The translations under genes were made by a program, and so were the position numbers. DNA of 64,000 bases from Sulfopaludibacter sp035606355 (GTDB taxonomy: Bacteria > Acidobacteriota > Terriglobia > Bryobacterales > Bryobacteraceae), in the NCBI GenBank assembly GCA_035606355.1, contig DATNFO010000012.1:100498-164497 (forward strand), read 5' to 3'. The notes beneath the pieces were generated by a model. That model made no database searches and was not told the origin of the DNA. It saw only the letters and a list, made by a program, of their open reading frames with translations. Below, piece by piece: positions 9,207 to 17,605 of this stretch. Numbering within the stretch: position 1 is the stretch's first letter; each line of letters opens with the position of its first letter.

Positions 9207-10175
9207 ATGTTCGTTCTTGCCGCCATGCTGATTTTCACAGTGGCCATGCTGCTGGCGGGCTACTACGTGTGGACGGTGCCGCAGCAGGAGGCCGCGCGCG
9301 TGCTCGGCGGCCGCTTCCGCGAGTTGCGGGCGCATTCGCGGACGCGAAGTGCGAGCTCGCCGGAATTGCTGCGCAAGGAGCACCGCGGGCAGTTTGCGTT
9401 TCTGGGAGATCTGGTCACCTGGGTGGGTGTGCTGCGGCGGCTGCAGGAGATGATTGAGCAGGCGAACTTGAAGTATCGTGCCGCCGATGTATTCGGCTTG
9501 TGCCTCGCGCTCGGTATCGGGGCTTTCCTGCTATTCGGCCTCTTCGGCGCGGGCACTTTGCTGCTGCGTTTGCTGATCGCCGCGTTGTGCGGCGCGGCTC
9601 CGGTGTTGTACATCGGCCGGGTGCGCGCGCGGCGGCTCAAGAAGTTCGAGGAGCAATTGCCGGATGCAATCGATCTTTTCACGCGCACGATGCGGGCGGG
9701 TCACAACATCCACAGCGGGTTGGAGACGATTGCCAACGAGACTTCGGACCCCGTCCGCATGGAATTTCGCAAGCTGATGGAGGAACTCGGGCTGGGGTCT
9801 CAGGTGGAGCCGGCGCTACACGGGTTGGGTAGGCGCGTTCCGCTCATCGATCTGAAATTTTTTATTACGACTCTGATCCTGCAGCGGCAGACCGGCGCGA
9901 ATATGGTTGCTGTGCTGGAAGGTCTCGCTGGCCTGGTGCGCGAACGCCTGGGAATGGCTGCGAAGTTGAAAGCGCACACCGCCCAGCAGCGATTTTCGGC
10001 GGGGCTACTGTGCTGCCTGCCGATCGTGTTCGGCTTGGGCTGCTGGTTCTTGAAGCCTGACTACATCCGCCTCTTGTGGACCGATGAAACGGGCAGCAAG
10101 TTTTTTACATACGCGATCATTTCGGAGCTGGTGGGGATTGTCGTAATCCGGCGCATCTCCAACGTGAGGGTTTGA
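9207..10175 (+). CDS. tadB: Inner-membrane platform protein TadB
   Basis: A 322-residue member of the type II secretion F family. One N-terminal helix is followed by a cytoplasmic stretch, a helix pair around residues 95-140, the F domain (EEQLPDAIDLFTRTMRAGHN, then RQTGANMVAVLEGLAGLVRERLGM) and two C-terminal helices. TadB and TadC together form the membrane platform on which CpaF acts. The start codon follows the cpaF stop immediately. Confidence 0.92.
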   Translation: MFVLAAMLIFTVAMLLAGYYVWTVPQQEAARVLGGRFRELRAHSRTRSASSPELLRKEHRGQFAFLGDLVTWVGVLRRLQEMIEQANLKYRAADVFGLCLALGIGAFLLFGLFGAGTLLLRLLIAALCGAAPVLYIGRVRARRLKKFEEQLPDAIDLFTRTMRAGHNIHSGLETIANETSDPVRMEFRKLMEELGLGSQVEPALHGLGRRVPLIDLKFFITTLILQRQTGANMVAVLEGLAGLVRERLGMAAKLKAHTAQQRFSAGLLCCLPIVFGLGCWFLKPDYIRLLWTDETGSKFFTYAIISELVGIVVIRRISNVRV

Positions 10176-10182
10176 AGCAATT

Positions 10183-11112
10183 ATGGCGACTCTCCTGTTT
10201 TTCCTGATTGCCGGCGGCACGCTGACTCTGCTGGTGTGGAGCGGCATCGAGTTGTTCGGCGCGCAGGAAGACGCGCTCGGCGCTCGCATGGAAGAGTTGC
10301 AGTCCAAGGCGCTCGTCGCGACGGGGCGCACCCCGCGGCGCAAGTCCACGGGCGGCGTCTCGGATCGCATTCTGTATCTTGTCAGCCTGGCGCCGGGCGG
10401 CGACGATTGGATCCGCGGGTCGGAAAAGTTGCTGATCCAGGCGGGCATACGCCGGAAGAACGCAGTCGCGATCTACGTTTCTGGCACACTGCTGTTTTTG
10501 GCGACGATTGTGGCCGTGATGATCCGGCTGCAGGCCGGTAATCTCGGAGCCAATCTGATCGGCGGACTTGTCGCAGCCGGAATTCTCGGGTTCCTGCTGC
10601 CGAAAATGGTGCTCCAGCGAATGGTGAAGCGCTACCGCCGCAAGCTGCAGGAAGCGCTGCCGGACACGGTGGACCTGCTCGGTATCGTGCTCGGCACGGG
10701 GCTCGCGCTGGATCAGGCAATGCTGCGGGTCAGCGAAGAGATGGAATACATCTACCCCGAACTGGCCGCGGAATTCGCGACGGTCGTGATGCAGGTGCGA
10801 GCGGGACAGGAGCGCGGCATCGCGTTTAATCAGTTCGTGCGGCGAACGGGGATTGAGGATATCAAATCGCTGGCCGCGATGATCATTCAAAGCGAAAAGT
10901 TCGGAACCAGTCTCGCAGTCGCACTGAAAGTCTATGCGGAAGGGTTGCGGAAGCGCCGGACGCTCGCGGCAGAAGCGGCTGTCGCAAAGGCAGGCATCAA
11001 GATGCTCTTCCCGATCGTAATCTTCATTCTCCCGGTGCTGTTCGTGATCACGCTCGTGCCCGGTCTGCTAAGCGTAATCAAAGACTTGAAGATGCTCACC
11101 GGCGCGAAGTAG
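10183..11112 (+). CDS. tadC: Inner-membrane platform protein TadC
   Basis: A 309-residue paralogue of TadB and partner in the pilus platform. It has an N-terminal helix, a second helix pair near residues 95-140, the F domain (KLQEALPDTVDLLGIVLGTG, QSEKFGTSLAVALKVYAEGLR) and a C-terminal hairpin of helices (MLFPIVIFILPVLFVITL). Seven bases separate it from tadB. It is the last gene of the tad cluster in this window. No TadD-type TPR protein or prepilin peptidase follows before repeat array 1. Confidence 0.92.
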   Translation: MATLLFFLIAGGTLTLLVWSGIELFGAQEDALGARMEELQSKALVATGRTPRRKSTGGVSDRILYLVSLAPGGDDWIRGSEKLLIQAGIRRKNAVAIYVSGTLLFLATIVAVMIRLQAGNLGANLIGGLVAAGILGFLLPKMVLQRMVKRYRRKLQEALPDTVDLLGIVLGTGLALDQAMLRVSEEMEYIYPELAAEFATVVMQVRAGQERGIAFNQFVRRTGIEDIKSLAAMIIQSEKFGTSLAVALKVYAEGLRKRRTLAAEAAVAKAGIKMLFPIVIFILPVLFVITLVPGLLSVIKDLKMLTGAK

Positions 11113-11159
11113 TTCAGTTCGGGCTTTGCCTGGTTCGCACGCAACCACGCACTCCCATC

Positions 11160-11519
11160 CCCGGCACCGTTTACCGCTCGCTTAGTTAGTAACGGAGCCG
11201 CGACAGTCAGGGGCTGTGAAAGAATCGAGTTGCTTTTACTCCGACTCCAAAACGCACTCGAATAGCCGGCACCTTTTACCGCTCCCTTACGGTCACGGCT
11301 CCGTATGTAGTTGATTCTGCTAACGGAGCCGCGACCGTGAGGAAGCGGTAAAAGGTGTATCGAAAGGCGAATGGAGCGCCACGAGAACGAGAGCCGGATT
11401 TCACAGGCCCGCTAGGAAGCCGTAAAAGGTGCATCGAAAGGTGAATGGAGCGCCACGAGAACGAGAGCCGGATTTCACAGGCCCGTTAGGGAGCGGTAAA
11501 AGGTGCATCGAAAGGCGCC
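11160..11519. repeat. Repeat array 1: inverted unit, 35-18-35 hairpin, two tandem 74-base units
   Basis: This fills the gap between tadC (+) and bshA (-). A hairpin has arms 11270-11304 and 11323-11357 (32 of 35 positions pair) and an 18-base loop. To the right, the start of the unit (GGTAAAAGGTG or a one-base variant) recurs at 11347, 11421 and 11495, a period of 74. The unit variant here contains CACGAGAACGAGAGCCGG. To the left, 11160-11269 resembles a diverged reverse complement of a unit. No credible gene lies inside. Confidence 0.9.
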
Positions 11520-11536
11520 TTCCCTGCGACGGCAAA

Positions 11537-12661
11537 TCAACTCCCAATCACATCCTTGTAATACTGTTCGTACTTCGGAATAATCTTTTCCGAGCAGAAT
11601 TTCTCGCTTGCGTTCCACCTGCCGGCCTTGCTCATGCGATACCGCAAGCCTTCATCCGTGAGCAATTGCACTACATGCCCCCCCATTGCACCAATGTCTC
11701 CGACCGGCGATAGAAACCCATCCTCACCATCGGTGATCAACTCGGGAACGCCGCCCACACGCGTCGCGACCGGCACCACTTCGCACGCCATCGCTTCCAG
11801 CGCCGCGAGTCCGAACGATTCCATCTCGCTCGGCATCAGCAGCACGTGCGCCTGCGGAATCAGCCGCTCGACATGATTCTGCTTGCCGAGAAACGTGACG
11901 TGCTTCTCCACCTTGAGTTGCCGCGCCAGATGCTCGCATGCGCCGCGATCCGGACCATCGCCCGCCATCAGTAGCCGTGCCGGCGTTTCCTTGCGGACCG
12001 CTGCCAGAATGCGGATGCAATCGGCGGCACGCTTGACGGGACGGAAATTAGACAGATGAATCAGCAGTTTTTCGCCATCAGGCGCGTACTCGTGAGCCAG
12101 CCTGCGCTCCGGATCGGCCTTATAAAGGTCGCAATTGACGAAGTTCTTGATCACGCGGATCTCGCGCTCGATTCCGAAAACGCTGATGGTCTCCGCGCGC
12201 AAATGGTCGCTAATCGCGGTCACTCCGTCCGATTGCTCGATCGAGAATTTCGTGATCGGAAAGTACGAGGGGTCCGTGCCCACCAGCGTGATATCCGTGC
12301 CATGAAGCGTGGTGATGAATGGCAATGGCTGCGTCGGTTGCAGCATTTGCCGCGCCAGCATCGCCGCGGGAGAATGGGGAATCGCGTAGTGAACGTGCAG
12401 CACGTCGAGCCCGTACGCTTCGGCGACCTCGGCCATGCGCGAGGCCAGCGCCAGGGTGTACGGCGGATGCTGAAACAGAGGGTAGTTCGCCGCTTCTACT
12501 TCGTGATAGTGGATACGCGGCGTATCGGGATCCAGCCGGATCGGGTTCGCATAAGTGATGAAATGAATTTCGTGTCCGCGCGCGGCGAGTTCCAGGCCGA
12601 GCTCCGTGGCGACGATTCCACTGCCGCCATACGTCGGGTAACACGTGATGCCGATGTTCAC
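11537..12661 (-). CDS. bshA: N-acetyl-alpha-D-glucosaminyl L-malate synthase BshA
   Basis: A 374-residue GT4-family glycosyltransferase, the first enzyme of bacillithiol synthesis; it joins UDP-GlcNAc and L-malate. It is recognised from MNIGITCYPTYGGSGIVATELG, HVHYAIPHSPAA, the sugar-nucleotide region FRPVKRAADCIRI and the GT4 C-terminal motif MPSEMESFGLAALEAMACEVVPVAT. The start is GTG at 12661, with AGGG a few bases upstream. galE lies 21 bases upstream on the same strand, so the two probably share a transcript. The later bacillithiol genes (bshB, bshC) are not in the window. Confidence 0.92.
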   Translation of the reverse strand: MNIGITCYPTYGGSGIVATELGLELAARGHEIHFITYANPIRLDPDTPRIHYHEVEAANYPLFQHPPYTLALASRMAEVAEAYGLDVLHVHYAIPHSPAAMLARQMLQPTQPLPFITTLHGTDITLVGTDPSYFPITKFSIEQSDGVTAISDHLRAETISVFGIEREIRVIKNFVNCDLYKADPERRLAHEYAPDGEKLLIHLSNFRPVKRAADCIRILAAVRKETPARLLMAGDGPDRGACEHLARQLKVEKHVTFLGKQNHVERLIPQAHVLLMPSEMESFGLAALEAMACEVVPVATRVGGVPELITDGEDGFLSPVGDIGAMGGHVVQLLTDEGLRYRMSKAGRWNASEKFCSEKIIPKYEQYYKDVIGS

Positions 12662-12682
12662 TTGGCCCTAGCGTAGCATGCG

Positions 12683-13666
12683 CTATATAAAACGCTGCGC
12701 GAAGTTCCAGGCATGCTGCACGATCACGCGAAGGTCCGCATATTGCGGCTTCCAGCCGAGTGTGCGGCGAAGCTTTTCCGAGCCCGCGACCAACGCCGGT
12801 GGGTCGCCTTCGCGCCGCGGTCCGACTTCGTAGGGCACCTTCTTGCCCGTGACTTCCTCCACTGCCCCAATCACCTCGAGCACCGTGTGGCCCTCGCCAG
12901 TGCCGACGTTGAACTTCTCGCTTTTGCCACCCGCGATCAGGTATTCGAGCGCCAGAATATGGGCCTGGGCAAGATCGTTCACGTGAATATAATCGCGAAT
13001 GCAGGTGCCGTCGGAGGTCGGGTAATCCTTGCCGAAAACGGTGACGGGCTTGCCGCTGATCACGGCGCGAAACAGCAGCGGAATGAGGTGAGTTTCGGGC
13101 TCGTGCTCCTCGCCCAGCCGGCCCTCTGGATCCGCGCCCGACGCATTGAAGTACCGCAGACAGACGCTGGTGAGGTGGTGAATCTCGTCGAACCAGCGCA
13201 GCAGCGTCTCGACCATCACTTTCGATTCGCCGTACGCATTCACCGGCTGAATCGGAAAATCTTCCAGAATCGGCGATGCGTGCGGGTTGCCGTAAACGGC
13301 GGCGGTGGAAGAGAAGACGATGTGCTTCACGCCCGCGTGCACCATCGCGTCCAGCAGAGAGAGCGAACCGCACACGTTGTTGCTGAAATACTTCGCGGGC
13401 TCCTTCATGGATTCGCCAACCGCGATGAAGGCGGCGAAATGGACCACGGCATCCGTCCCTTTCTCGCGCATCAGTTCGGTAAGGGCGCCTGTATCGGCGA
13501 GATTCAGCTCGTACAGACGCTCGGCCGGAACGTTGTGGCGATGTCCCTTCGAAAGGTTATCCACCACTGTCACGTCATAACCCTGATCGAGCAGGAGGCG
13601 CACCGTGTGCGAGCCGATGTATCCGGCGCCGCCGACAACTAATATTTTGCGTGGAGTCACAGTCAA
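12683..13666 (-). CDS. galE: UDP-glucose 4-epimerase
   Basis: An extended short-chain dehydrogenase of about 328 residues that interconverts UDP-glucose and UDP-galactose. It has the NAD motif GGAGYIGSH near the start, FSSTAAVYG with the catalytic Ser/Thr, YGESK with Tyr and Lys, and the C-terminal epimerase sequence RREGDPPALVA. There is no ATG in the right place. TTG at 13666 lies 6 bases after a TACAAT box, and GTG at 13660 is the alternative. An ATG at 13714 would add residues not seen in the family. Confidence 0.9.
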   Translation of the reverse strand: MTVTPRKILVVGGAGYIGSHTVRLLLDQGYDVTVVDNLSKGHRHNVPAERLYELNLADTGALTELMREKGTDAVVHFAAFIAVGESMKEPAKYFSNNVCGSLSLLDAMVHAGVKHIVFSSTAAVYGNPHASPILEDFPIQPVNAYGESKVMVETLLRWFDEIHHLTSVCLRYFNASGADPEGRLGEEHEPETHLIPLLFRAVISGKPVTVFGKDYPTSDGTCIRDYIHVNDLAQAHILALEYLIAGGKSEKFNVGTGEGHTVLEVIGAVEEVTGKKVPYEVGPRREGDPPALVAGSEKLRRTLGWKPQYADLRVIVQHAWNFAQRFI

Positions 13667-13672
13667 ACATCG

Positions 13673-13678
13673 ATTGTA
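13673..13678 (-). promoter_or_regulatory. -10-like box upstream of galE
   Basis: TACAAT on the minus strand, 6 bases before the TTG start of galE, with TTGCCT 15 bases further upstream as a possible -35. The 12-base perfect palindrome GCGGCATGCCGC at 13679-13690 lies in the spacer and could be an operator. The spacing implies a leaderless or nearly leaderless transcript. Confidence 0.45.
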
Positions 13679-13743
13679 GCGGCATGCCGCCTGAGGCAAT
13701 GCGGAGGATCGCACAGTTGCGCGGGCGCAAGCGCGCGGGCCGA

Positions 13744-13749
13744 TATAAT
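13744..13749 (+). promoter_or_regulatory. -10-like box upstream of murB
   Basis: A perfect TATAAT, 7 bases before the murB ATG. No ribosome binding site is visible between them, so transcription would start at or next to the A of the start codon. I see no convincing -35 at standard spacing. Confidence 0.55.
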
Positions 13750-13756
13750 CGAACTA

Positions 13757-14722
13757 ATGCACACCACCGAAGAGGCGCGTGGACGCCTCACGGGAATTCC
13801 TGATCTTGCGATTTTGAGCGGTGAGCCGCTGAGCGCCCATACGCGCTTTGGAATCGGCGGACCGGCCGACGTGTTCGTGGAAACGGCCAATGCCGATGCC
13901 TTTGTGGCTGCTCTCGCGGCGGCTCGCGGGTCAGGACTGCCGGTGATGGTGATCGGCGGCGGCACGAATCTCATCGTTTCCGATGCGGGCTTTCGCGGAA
14001 TCGTGCTGCGCTATTCGGCGATGGGCCTGTGCTCCGATGGCGACCGCGTCCACGCGGAAGCAGGCGCGGTGCTGCAGGATCTGGTGGACTTCGCGATCGC
14101 ACACGGTTTAAAAGGGCTGGAGACGCTCGCCGGAATCCCTGGCTGGGTCGGCGCGGCGGTTTACGGCAACGCGGGCGCTTACGGCCACTCCATGTCGGAG
14201 CGCGTGACGAGCGTGCGCTTCGTCGATGGAACGGCGGTACGCACGTTCGATAATGCGGCGTGCGAGTTCCACTACCGCGAGAGCATATTCAAAAAGCACA
14301 AGGAGTGGATCATCCTCTCGACGGAACTGCGGCTGGACCCCGACGATGCGGCCGCTCTGCGCAAGGTGGCGGACGATATCCTCGCTGTTCGCAATGCGAA
14401 GTTCCCCGTGACGATGAAATGCGCGGGCAGCATTTTCAAGAATTTGCTGCTGCGCGAACTGCCCGCTGACGTCGCATCGGCGGTTCCAGCGGCCGCCGTG
14501 AGGGAAGGGAAGATCCCGGCCGCATGGTTTCTGGAACAGGTGGGCGCGAAGGGCATGCATCGCGGCGGCATTCAGGTCGCGGACTATCATGCCAACCTGA
14601 TCTATAATGCCGGCGGCGGCACGTCGGCGGATCTTTGCACGCTCATTGCCGAGTTGAAGAGACGGGTCCGGGAGCGGTTCGGCATCGGAATTGAGGAAGA
14701 AGTCCAGTACGTCGGTTTTTAG
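13757..14722 (+). CDS. murB: UDP-N-acetylenolpyruvoylglucosamine reductase
   Basis: A 321-residue flavoenzyme that makes UDP-N-acetylmuramate in peptidoglycan synthesis. The FAD-binding part shows TRFGIGGPADVFVE, VIGGGTNLIVSDAGFRG and GIPGWVGAAVYGNAGAYG. The catalytic region has the CAGSIFKN serine loop, and the C-terminus has HANLIYNAGGGTSADL. Sequence length and the Tyr-poor C-terminal domain fit the shorter type II enzymes. It is divergent from galE, with a probable leaderless start. Confidence 0.95.
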   Translation: MHTTEEARGRLTGIPDLAILSGEPLSAHTRFGIGGPADVFVETANADAFVAALAAARGSGLPVMVIGGGTNLIVSDAGFRGIVLRYSAMGLCSDGDRVHAEAGAVLQDLVDFAIAHGLKGLETLAGIPGWVGAAVYGNAGAYGHSMSERVTSVRFVDGTAVRTFDNAACEFHYRESIFKKHKEWIILSTELRLDPDDAAALRKVADDILAVRNAKFPVTMKCAGSIFKNLLLRELPADVASAVPAAAVREGKIPAAWFLEQVGAKGMHRGGIQVADYHANLIYNAGGGTSADLCTLIAELKRRVRERFGIGIEEEVQYVGF

Positions 14723-14770
14723 CCTGCTCTCCAGCCTAAAGTTTTCCCCTCAACCGGCCGATGTGTAAGT

Positions 14771-16159
14771 GTGCCCGGTCCTCGATTCACGCCTGCCGCG
14801 TCGCGATTCATTCGCAAGTTTTTGCGGGCGATGGGGCCGGACGCGGGCGTGTTGCAGCGGCGGTTTCGTGCTGCTGTCTCGGAAGAGGGCTTCACGGCGC
14901 TGCAGATGCACGCTCTGTCGGCGATCACGCCGTCGGGGCTGCGCGACGTTACCGGCATTGAGGAGCACATCGGCTATCACGCCGCACGCCTGGCGCGTAT
15001 GAATGTTACGCCGGAACAGGTGGGCTGCGCACTGGAGGCCTTCGATCGTCTGTTGCCCGAAGGTCACGAGCCGGCTCGCGAGCAACTGAGTCTCGCTACG
15101 GCGTTTTGGGTGCAGCAGGCTTATTACAGGGTCCGCGAGAGTGAGTCGCAGGCGTTCTTCGGCATTGAGAAGGCGGAGGTGGAAGCTGCGGATTCGGATG
15201 CCTTTCTGCGGAGCGCGGTCCGCGTGCTTACCCGGGCATTCCGGGCTCGCACCGGCCGATTTCTTCCGGAGGCAGCGGAGACCCGGGCGCGGTACGTCGC
15301 GAGCCCTTGCGCGGAGCTGCCCGGCTGCGCATCCTATTGGGCGTATCCGATGAAGTCCGGCGGCGTCATTCTGTTGGGGTTCGTCAAACCATATCCGTGG
15401 CTGGCACGCGAGTTTGCTCTCCTGGAAGCGATCGCCTTCCGCTGCGATGAGGCCGTCCAGCGTGACGCGGCCCGCGCGCGCATGAGGGCGTTGCATGCGG
15501 AGGCGCGGAGTGCGGAGGAGCAGGAACGGCGGCGCATCGGCCGCGATCTGCACGATGAAGCGGGTCAGAGTCTCATGCTGCTGCGCTTGCAATTGGAAAT
15601 GCTGGAGCGTGATGCCGGTCCGGAGTTTCGCGGGCGTTTGGCGGAAATCCGCGGGATTGCCGAAAACACCATCGCAGAGCTGCGCCGCATCATCTCCGCG
15701 TTGAGTCCGGCCGTGTTGGAGCGCCTGGGTATGGAGGCCGCGGTCCGTCAGTTGGCGGGACGATTCCAGAGAATTCATGGCGGCGAATTGCGGATGCGGA
15801 TAGGCCGGCTGCCCAGGCTTCCCGCTGAGACTCAGGAGGTGGTCTACCGTGCTGCCCAGGAGCTACTGCAAAACGCCGCCAAATATTCCCAGGCAAAAGC
15901 AGTAAATCTTTCGCTCGGAAGTGCCGATAAGTACATCAGGTTATGCGTCTCGGATAATGGCGCAGGCTTTCGCGCGGACCGGGCGAAGAGCGAGGCCACC
16001 GGCTTCGGTTTGCTGGGGCTCAGGGAACGCGCGGCGATGGTGGGCGGAAGCGTGTGCATCCGCAGCAAGCCGGGAAAAGGAACTCGCATCACGTTGCTGG
16101 TGCCCGCGGGCGCACAGGGAGTCAATGGAAATGTCGAAGATTCGCGTACTTTTAACTGA
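14771..16159 (+). CDS. Sensor histidine kinase, NarL/DegS type
   Basis: A 462-residue soluble kinase without transmembrane helices. The N-terminal half (to about 235) holds an all-helical segment and probably a GAF-like sensor around 115-235 (GCASYWAYPMKSGGVILLGF). The HisKA_3 box EEQERRRIGRDLHDEAGQSL carries the phosphorylated His, and the ATPase domain has AAQELLQNAAKYSQA, DNGAGF and GFGLLGLRERAAMVGG. It overlaps the response regulator gene that follows. The start is GTG. The signal is unknown. Confidence 0.85.
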   Translation: MPGPRFTPAASRFIRKFLRAMGPDAGVLQRRFRAAVSEEGFTALQMHALSAITPSGLRDVTGIEEHIGYHAARLARMNVTPEQVGCALEAFDRLLPEGHEPAREQLSLATAFWVQQAYYRVRESESQAFFGIEKAEVEAADSDAFLRSAVRVLTRAFRARTGRFLPEAAETRARYVASPCAELPGCASYWAYPMKSGGVILLGFVKPYPWLAREFALLEAIAFRCDEAVQRDAARARMRALHAEARSAEEQERRRIGRDLHDEAGQSLMLLRLQLEMLERDAGPEFRGRLAEIRGIAENTIAELRRIISALSPAVLERLGMEAAVRQLAGRFQRIHGGELRMRIGRLPRLPAETQEVVYRAAQELLQNAAKYSQAKAVNLSLGSADKYIRLCVSDNGAGFRADRAKSEATGFGLLGLRERAAMVGGSVCIRSKPGKGTRITLLVPAGAQGVNGNVEDSRTFN

Positions 16160-16802
16160 CGATCACACTTTATTTCGCGACGGCGTCAAGACGCTGCTCG
16201 CGCACGAGTCCGATATCGAGGTGGCCGGCGAAGCAGCGAATGCCGCGGATGCCGTATCGATGGCGGCGCAACTGCGGCCGGACCTCGTACTGATGGACAT
16301 CGGTATGCCTGGGATGAGCAGCTTCGAAGCCACCAGGCAGATCCGCCGGGAGCGCCCCGAAACGCGCGTGCTGTTTCTCTCGATGTACGACGACGAGGAT
16401 TATCTCTCGGAAAGCGTCGATATCGGCGCGAACGGTTACGTGCTCAAAGATAGTCCGGCGGACCAGTTACTCGGCGCGATTCGCGAAGTGCAGCGCGGGG
16501 GTAATTACTTGAGTCCGCGACTGCTCACGCGTTTGGTGAACGACTTTCGAGCGAACGGCCGCAGTGGCCCGCGCCAGGGCCGCTTCGATACTCTTACGAA
16601 GCGCGAGCGGGAAATCCTGAAACTGCTTGCGGAAGGCAATTCAGTCAAGGACATCGCGGCAACGTTCGAGCTCAGCGTCAAGACGGTGGAGGCGCACAAA
16701 TTCAATCTCATGCGGAAGTTGGACATCCATAACAAGGCGCAGTTGGTGCAGTACGCCATCCAAAAGAAAATCATCCGGCTTGGGGATCCGGTGTTGAACT
16801 AA
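16131..16802 (+). CDS. LuxR/NarL-family response regulator
   Basis: About 223 residues. The receiver domain has KIRVLLTDDHTLFRDG, phosphoacceptor Asp in VLMDIGMPGM, and the conserved Lys in YVLKDS. A C-terminal LuxR helix-turn-helix follows: LTKREREILKLLAEGNSVKDIA...SVKTVEAHKFNLMRKLDI. The start at 16131 has AGGGAG at a 9-base spacing. The ATG at 16125 is too close to it. It overlaps the kinase gene by 29 bases and is its evident partner. Confidence 0.92.
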   Translation: MSKIRVLLTDDHTLFRDGVKTLLAHESDIEVAGEAANAADAVSMAAQLRPDLVLMDIGMPGMSSFEATRQIRRERPETRVLFLSMYDDEDYLSESVDIGANGYVLKDSPADQLLGAIREVQRGGNYLSPRLLTRLVNDFRANGRSGPRQGRFDTLTKREREILKLLAEGNSVKDIAATFELSVKTVEAHKFNLMRKLDIHNKAQLVQYAIQKKIIRLGDPVLN

Positions 16803-16803
16803 C

Positions 16804-16831
16804 CACGCGTGTTTGCCCAGACACGTGTTTG
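16804..16831 (+). promoter_or_regulatory. Short direct repeat upstream of the L,D-transpeptidase gene
   Basis: CACGCGTGTTTG at 16804-16815 and CACGTGTTTG at 16822-16831 share GTGTTTG at a 16-base offset, within the 112-base gap between the response regulator and the L,D-transpeptidase gene. Tandem sites of this kind could bind a regulator such as the one encoded next door, but this is speculation from spacing alone. Confidence 0.2.
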
Positions 16832-16914
16832 GAATCCGGCAAGATCTTTGAAATTAATAACTTGCGCTCTGGCGGCCGGCCTGCATCTTCTTCTTTCGTC
16901 AGGAGAAGGAAACA

Positions 16915-17457
16915 ATGTTCCGCACGCAAGAGCAACTCAAGAGGCTGGCAGCGGTCTCGAGCGTAATCGCAATCGCGGCTGCCGAGGCGTTCGCGCAGGA
17001 GACGGCGCCGCGGGCCGCTCGCCGGGTGGTCGTGAGCATTCCGGACCGCAAACTGGCGGTGTTGCAGGATGACCGCGTGCTGCGAGTGTTCCCGACAGCC
17101 GTAGGCGCTCCGAACAGCCCGAGCCCTGTCGGGCAGTTCACCATCGTGCGGCGGGTTGTGGACCCCACCTGGTACAGCAAGGGAAAGGTGGTCGGTCCGG
17201 GCAAAAACAATCCGGTCGGAACGCGCTGGATCGGGCTGAGCGTGAAGGGTTACGGCATACACGGAACGAACGCACCCGCCTCCATCGGCCACAATGTCTC
17301 GCACGGCTGCATCCGTTTGCGAAACCGTGACGTAGAAGAGTTGTTCACCATGGTTTCGGTAGGCGACGCGGTGGAACTTCACAAGGATCGCAGTCCGGAA
17401 CTCGATCGGATCTTCGCTCCCGCGACGGTAGCGACGGACGATGCCGGTGGGCAGTAA
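16915..17457 (+). CDS. L,D-transpeptidase (YkuD domain)
   Basis: A 180-residue exported enzyme that crosslinks peptidoglycan or attaches proteins to it. A signal peptide covers residues 1 to about 27 (IAIAAAEAFA). The YkuD domain runs from about 38 to 160, with the catalytic motif HGTNAPASIG...SHGCIRLRNRD (His and Cys nucleophile both present). A strong ribosome binding site (AGGAGAAGGA) sits just before the ATG. It lies downstream of the NarL-type pair, which may regulate it. Confidence 0.9.
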   Translation: MFRTQEQLKRLAAVSSVIAIAAAEAFAQETAPRAARRVVVSIPDRKLAVLQDDRVLRVFPTAVGAPNSPSPVGQFTIVRRVVDPTWYSKGKVVGPGKNNPVGTRWIGLSVKGYGIHGTNAPASIGHNVSHGCIRLRNRDVEELFTMVSVGDAVELHKDRSPELDRIFAPATVATDDAGGQ

Positions 17458-17467
17458 GGGAGCGGCC

Positions 17468-17581
17468 ATGCAGAGCCTGATTGGAGCGGTCTCGATGGCG
17501 GCGATCAGTATACCGGTTTCCTTCCTGGTCGCGCGTCTGTGTCTGCGGATACTCGTGCGCGCCGTCAAGCGGGCGCAGTAG
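17468..17581 (+). CDS. Small membrane peptide (37 residues), uncharacterised
   Basis: Eleven bases after the L,D-transpeptidase stop there is an AGGGAG ribosome binding site, 6 bases, then an ATG opening a 37-codon frame. The product starts MQSLIGAVSMAAISIP, has one hydrophobic helix, and ends in a basic tail (RILVRAVKRAQ), as expected of a single-pass membrane peptide with its C-terminus in the cytoplasm. The next gene begins 24 bases later. I recognise no family. Support is the ribosome binding site, helix-plus-basic-tail design and tight packing. Confidence 0.5.
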   Translation: MQSLIGAVSMAAISIPVSFLVARLCLRILVRAVKRAQ

Positions 17582-17592
17582 CCGCGGCATGC

Positions 17593-17598
17593 TATGAT
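17593..17598 (+). promoter_or_regulatory. -10-like box upstream of the gene at 17606
   Basis: TATGAT, 7 bases before the GTG at 17606. It overlaps the alternative ATG at 17594, so if this promoter is used the GTG must be the start. Confidence 0.4.
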
Positions 17599-17605
17599 CC
17601 AAGCC

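Noticed and set aside
7794..9383. A 529-residue minus-strand ORF opposite cpaF
   Set aside because: It is a shadow of a clear CpaF gene, rich in His and Arg as antisense frames here usually are.
11429..11713. A 94-residue ORF crossing from array 1 into bshA
   Set aside because: Half is repeat sequence, half is antisense to bshA, and it has no ribosome binding site.
12210..13373. A 387-residue minus-strand ORF bridging galE and bshA
   Set aside because: It reads both genes out of frame.
13679..13690. A 12-base palindrome as a proven operator between galE and murB
   Set aside because: A single short GC-rich palindrome may occur by chance; it is kept only as a remark at the galE promoter.
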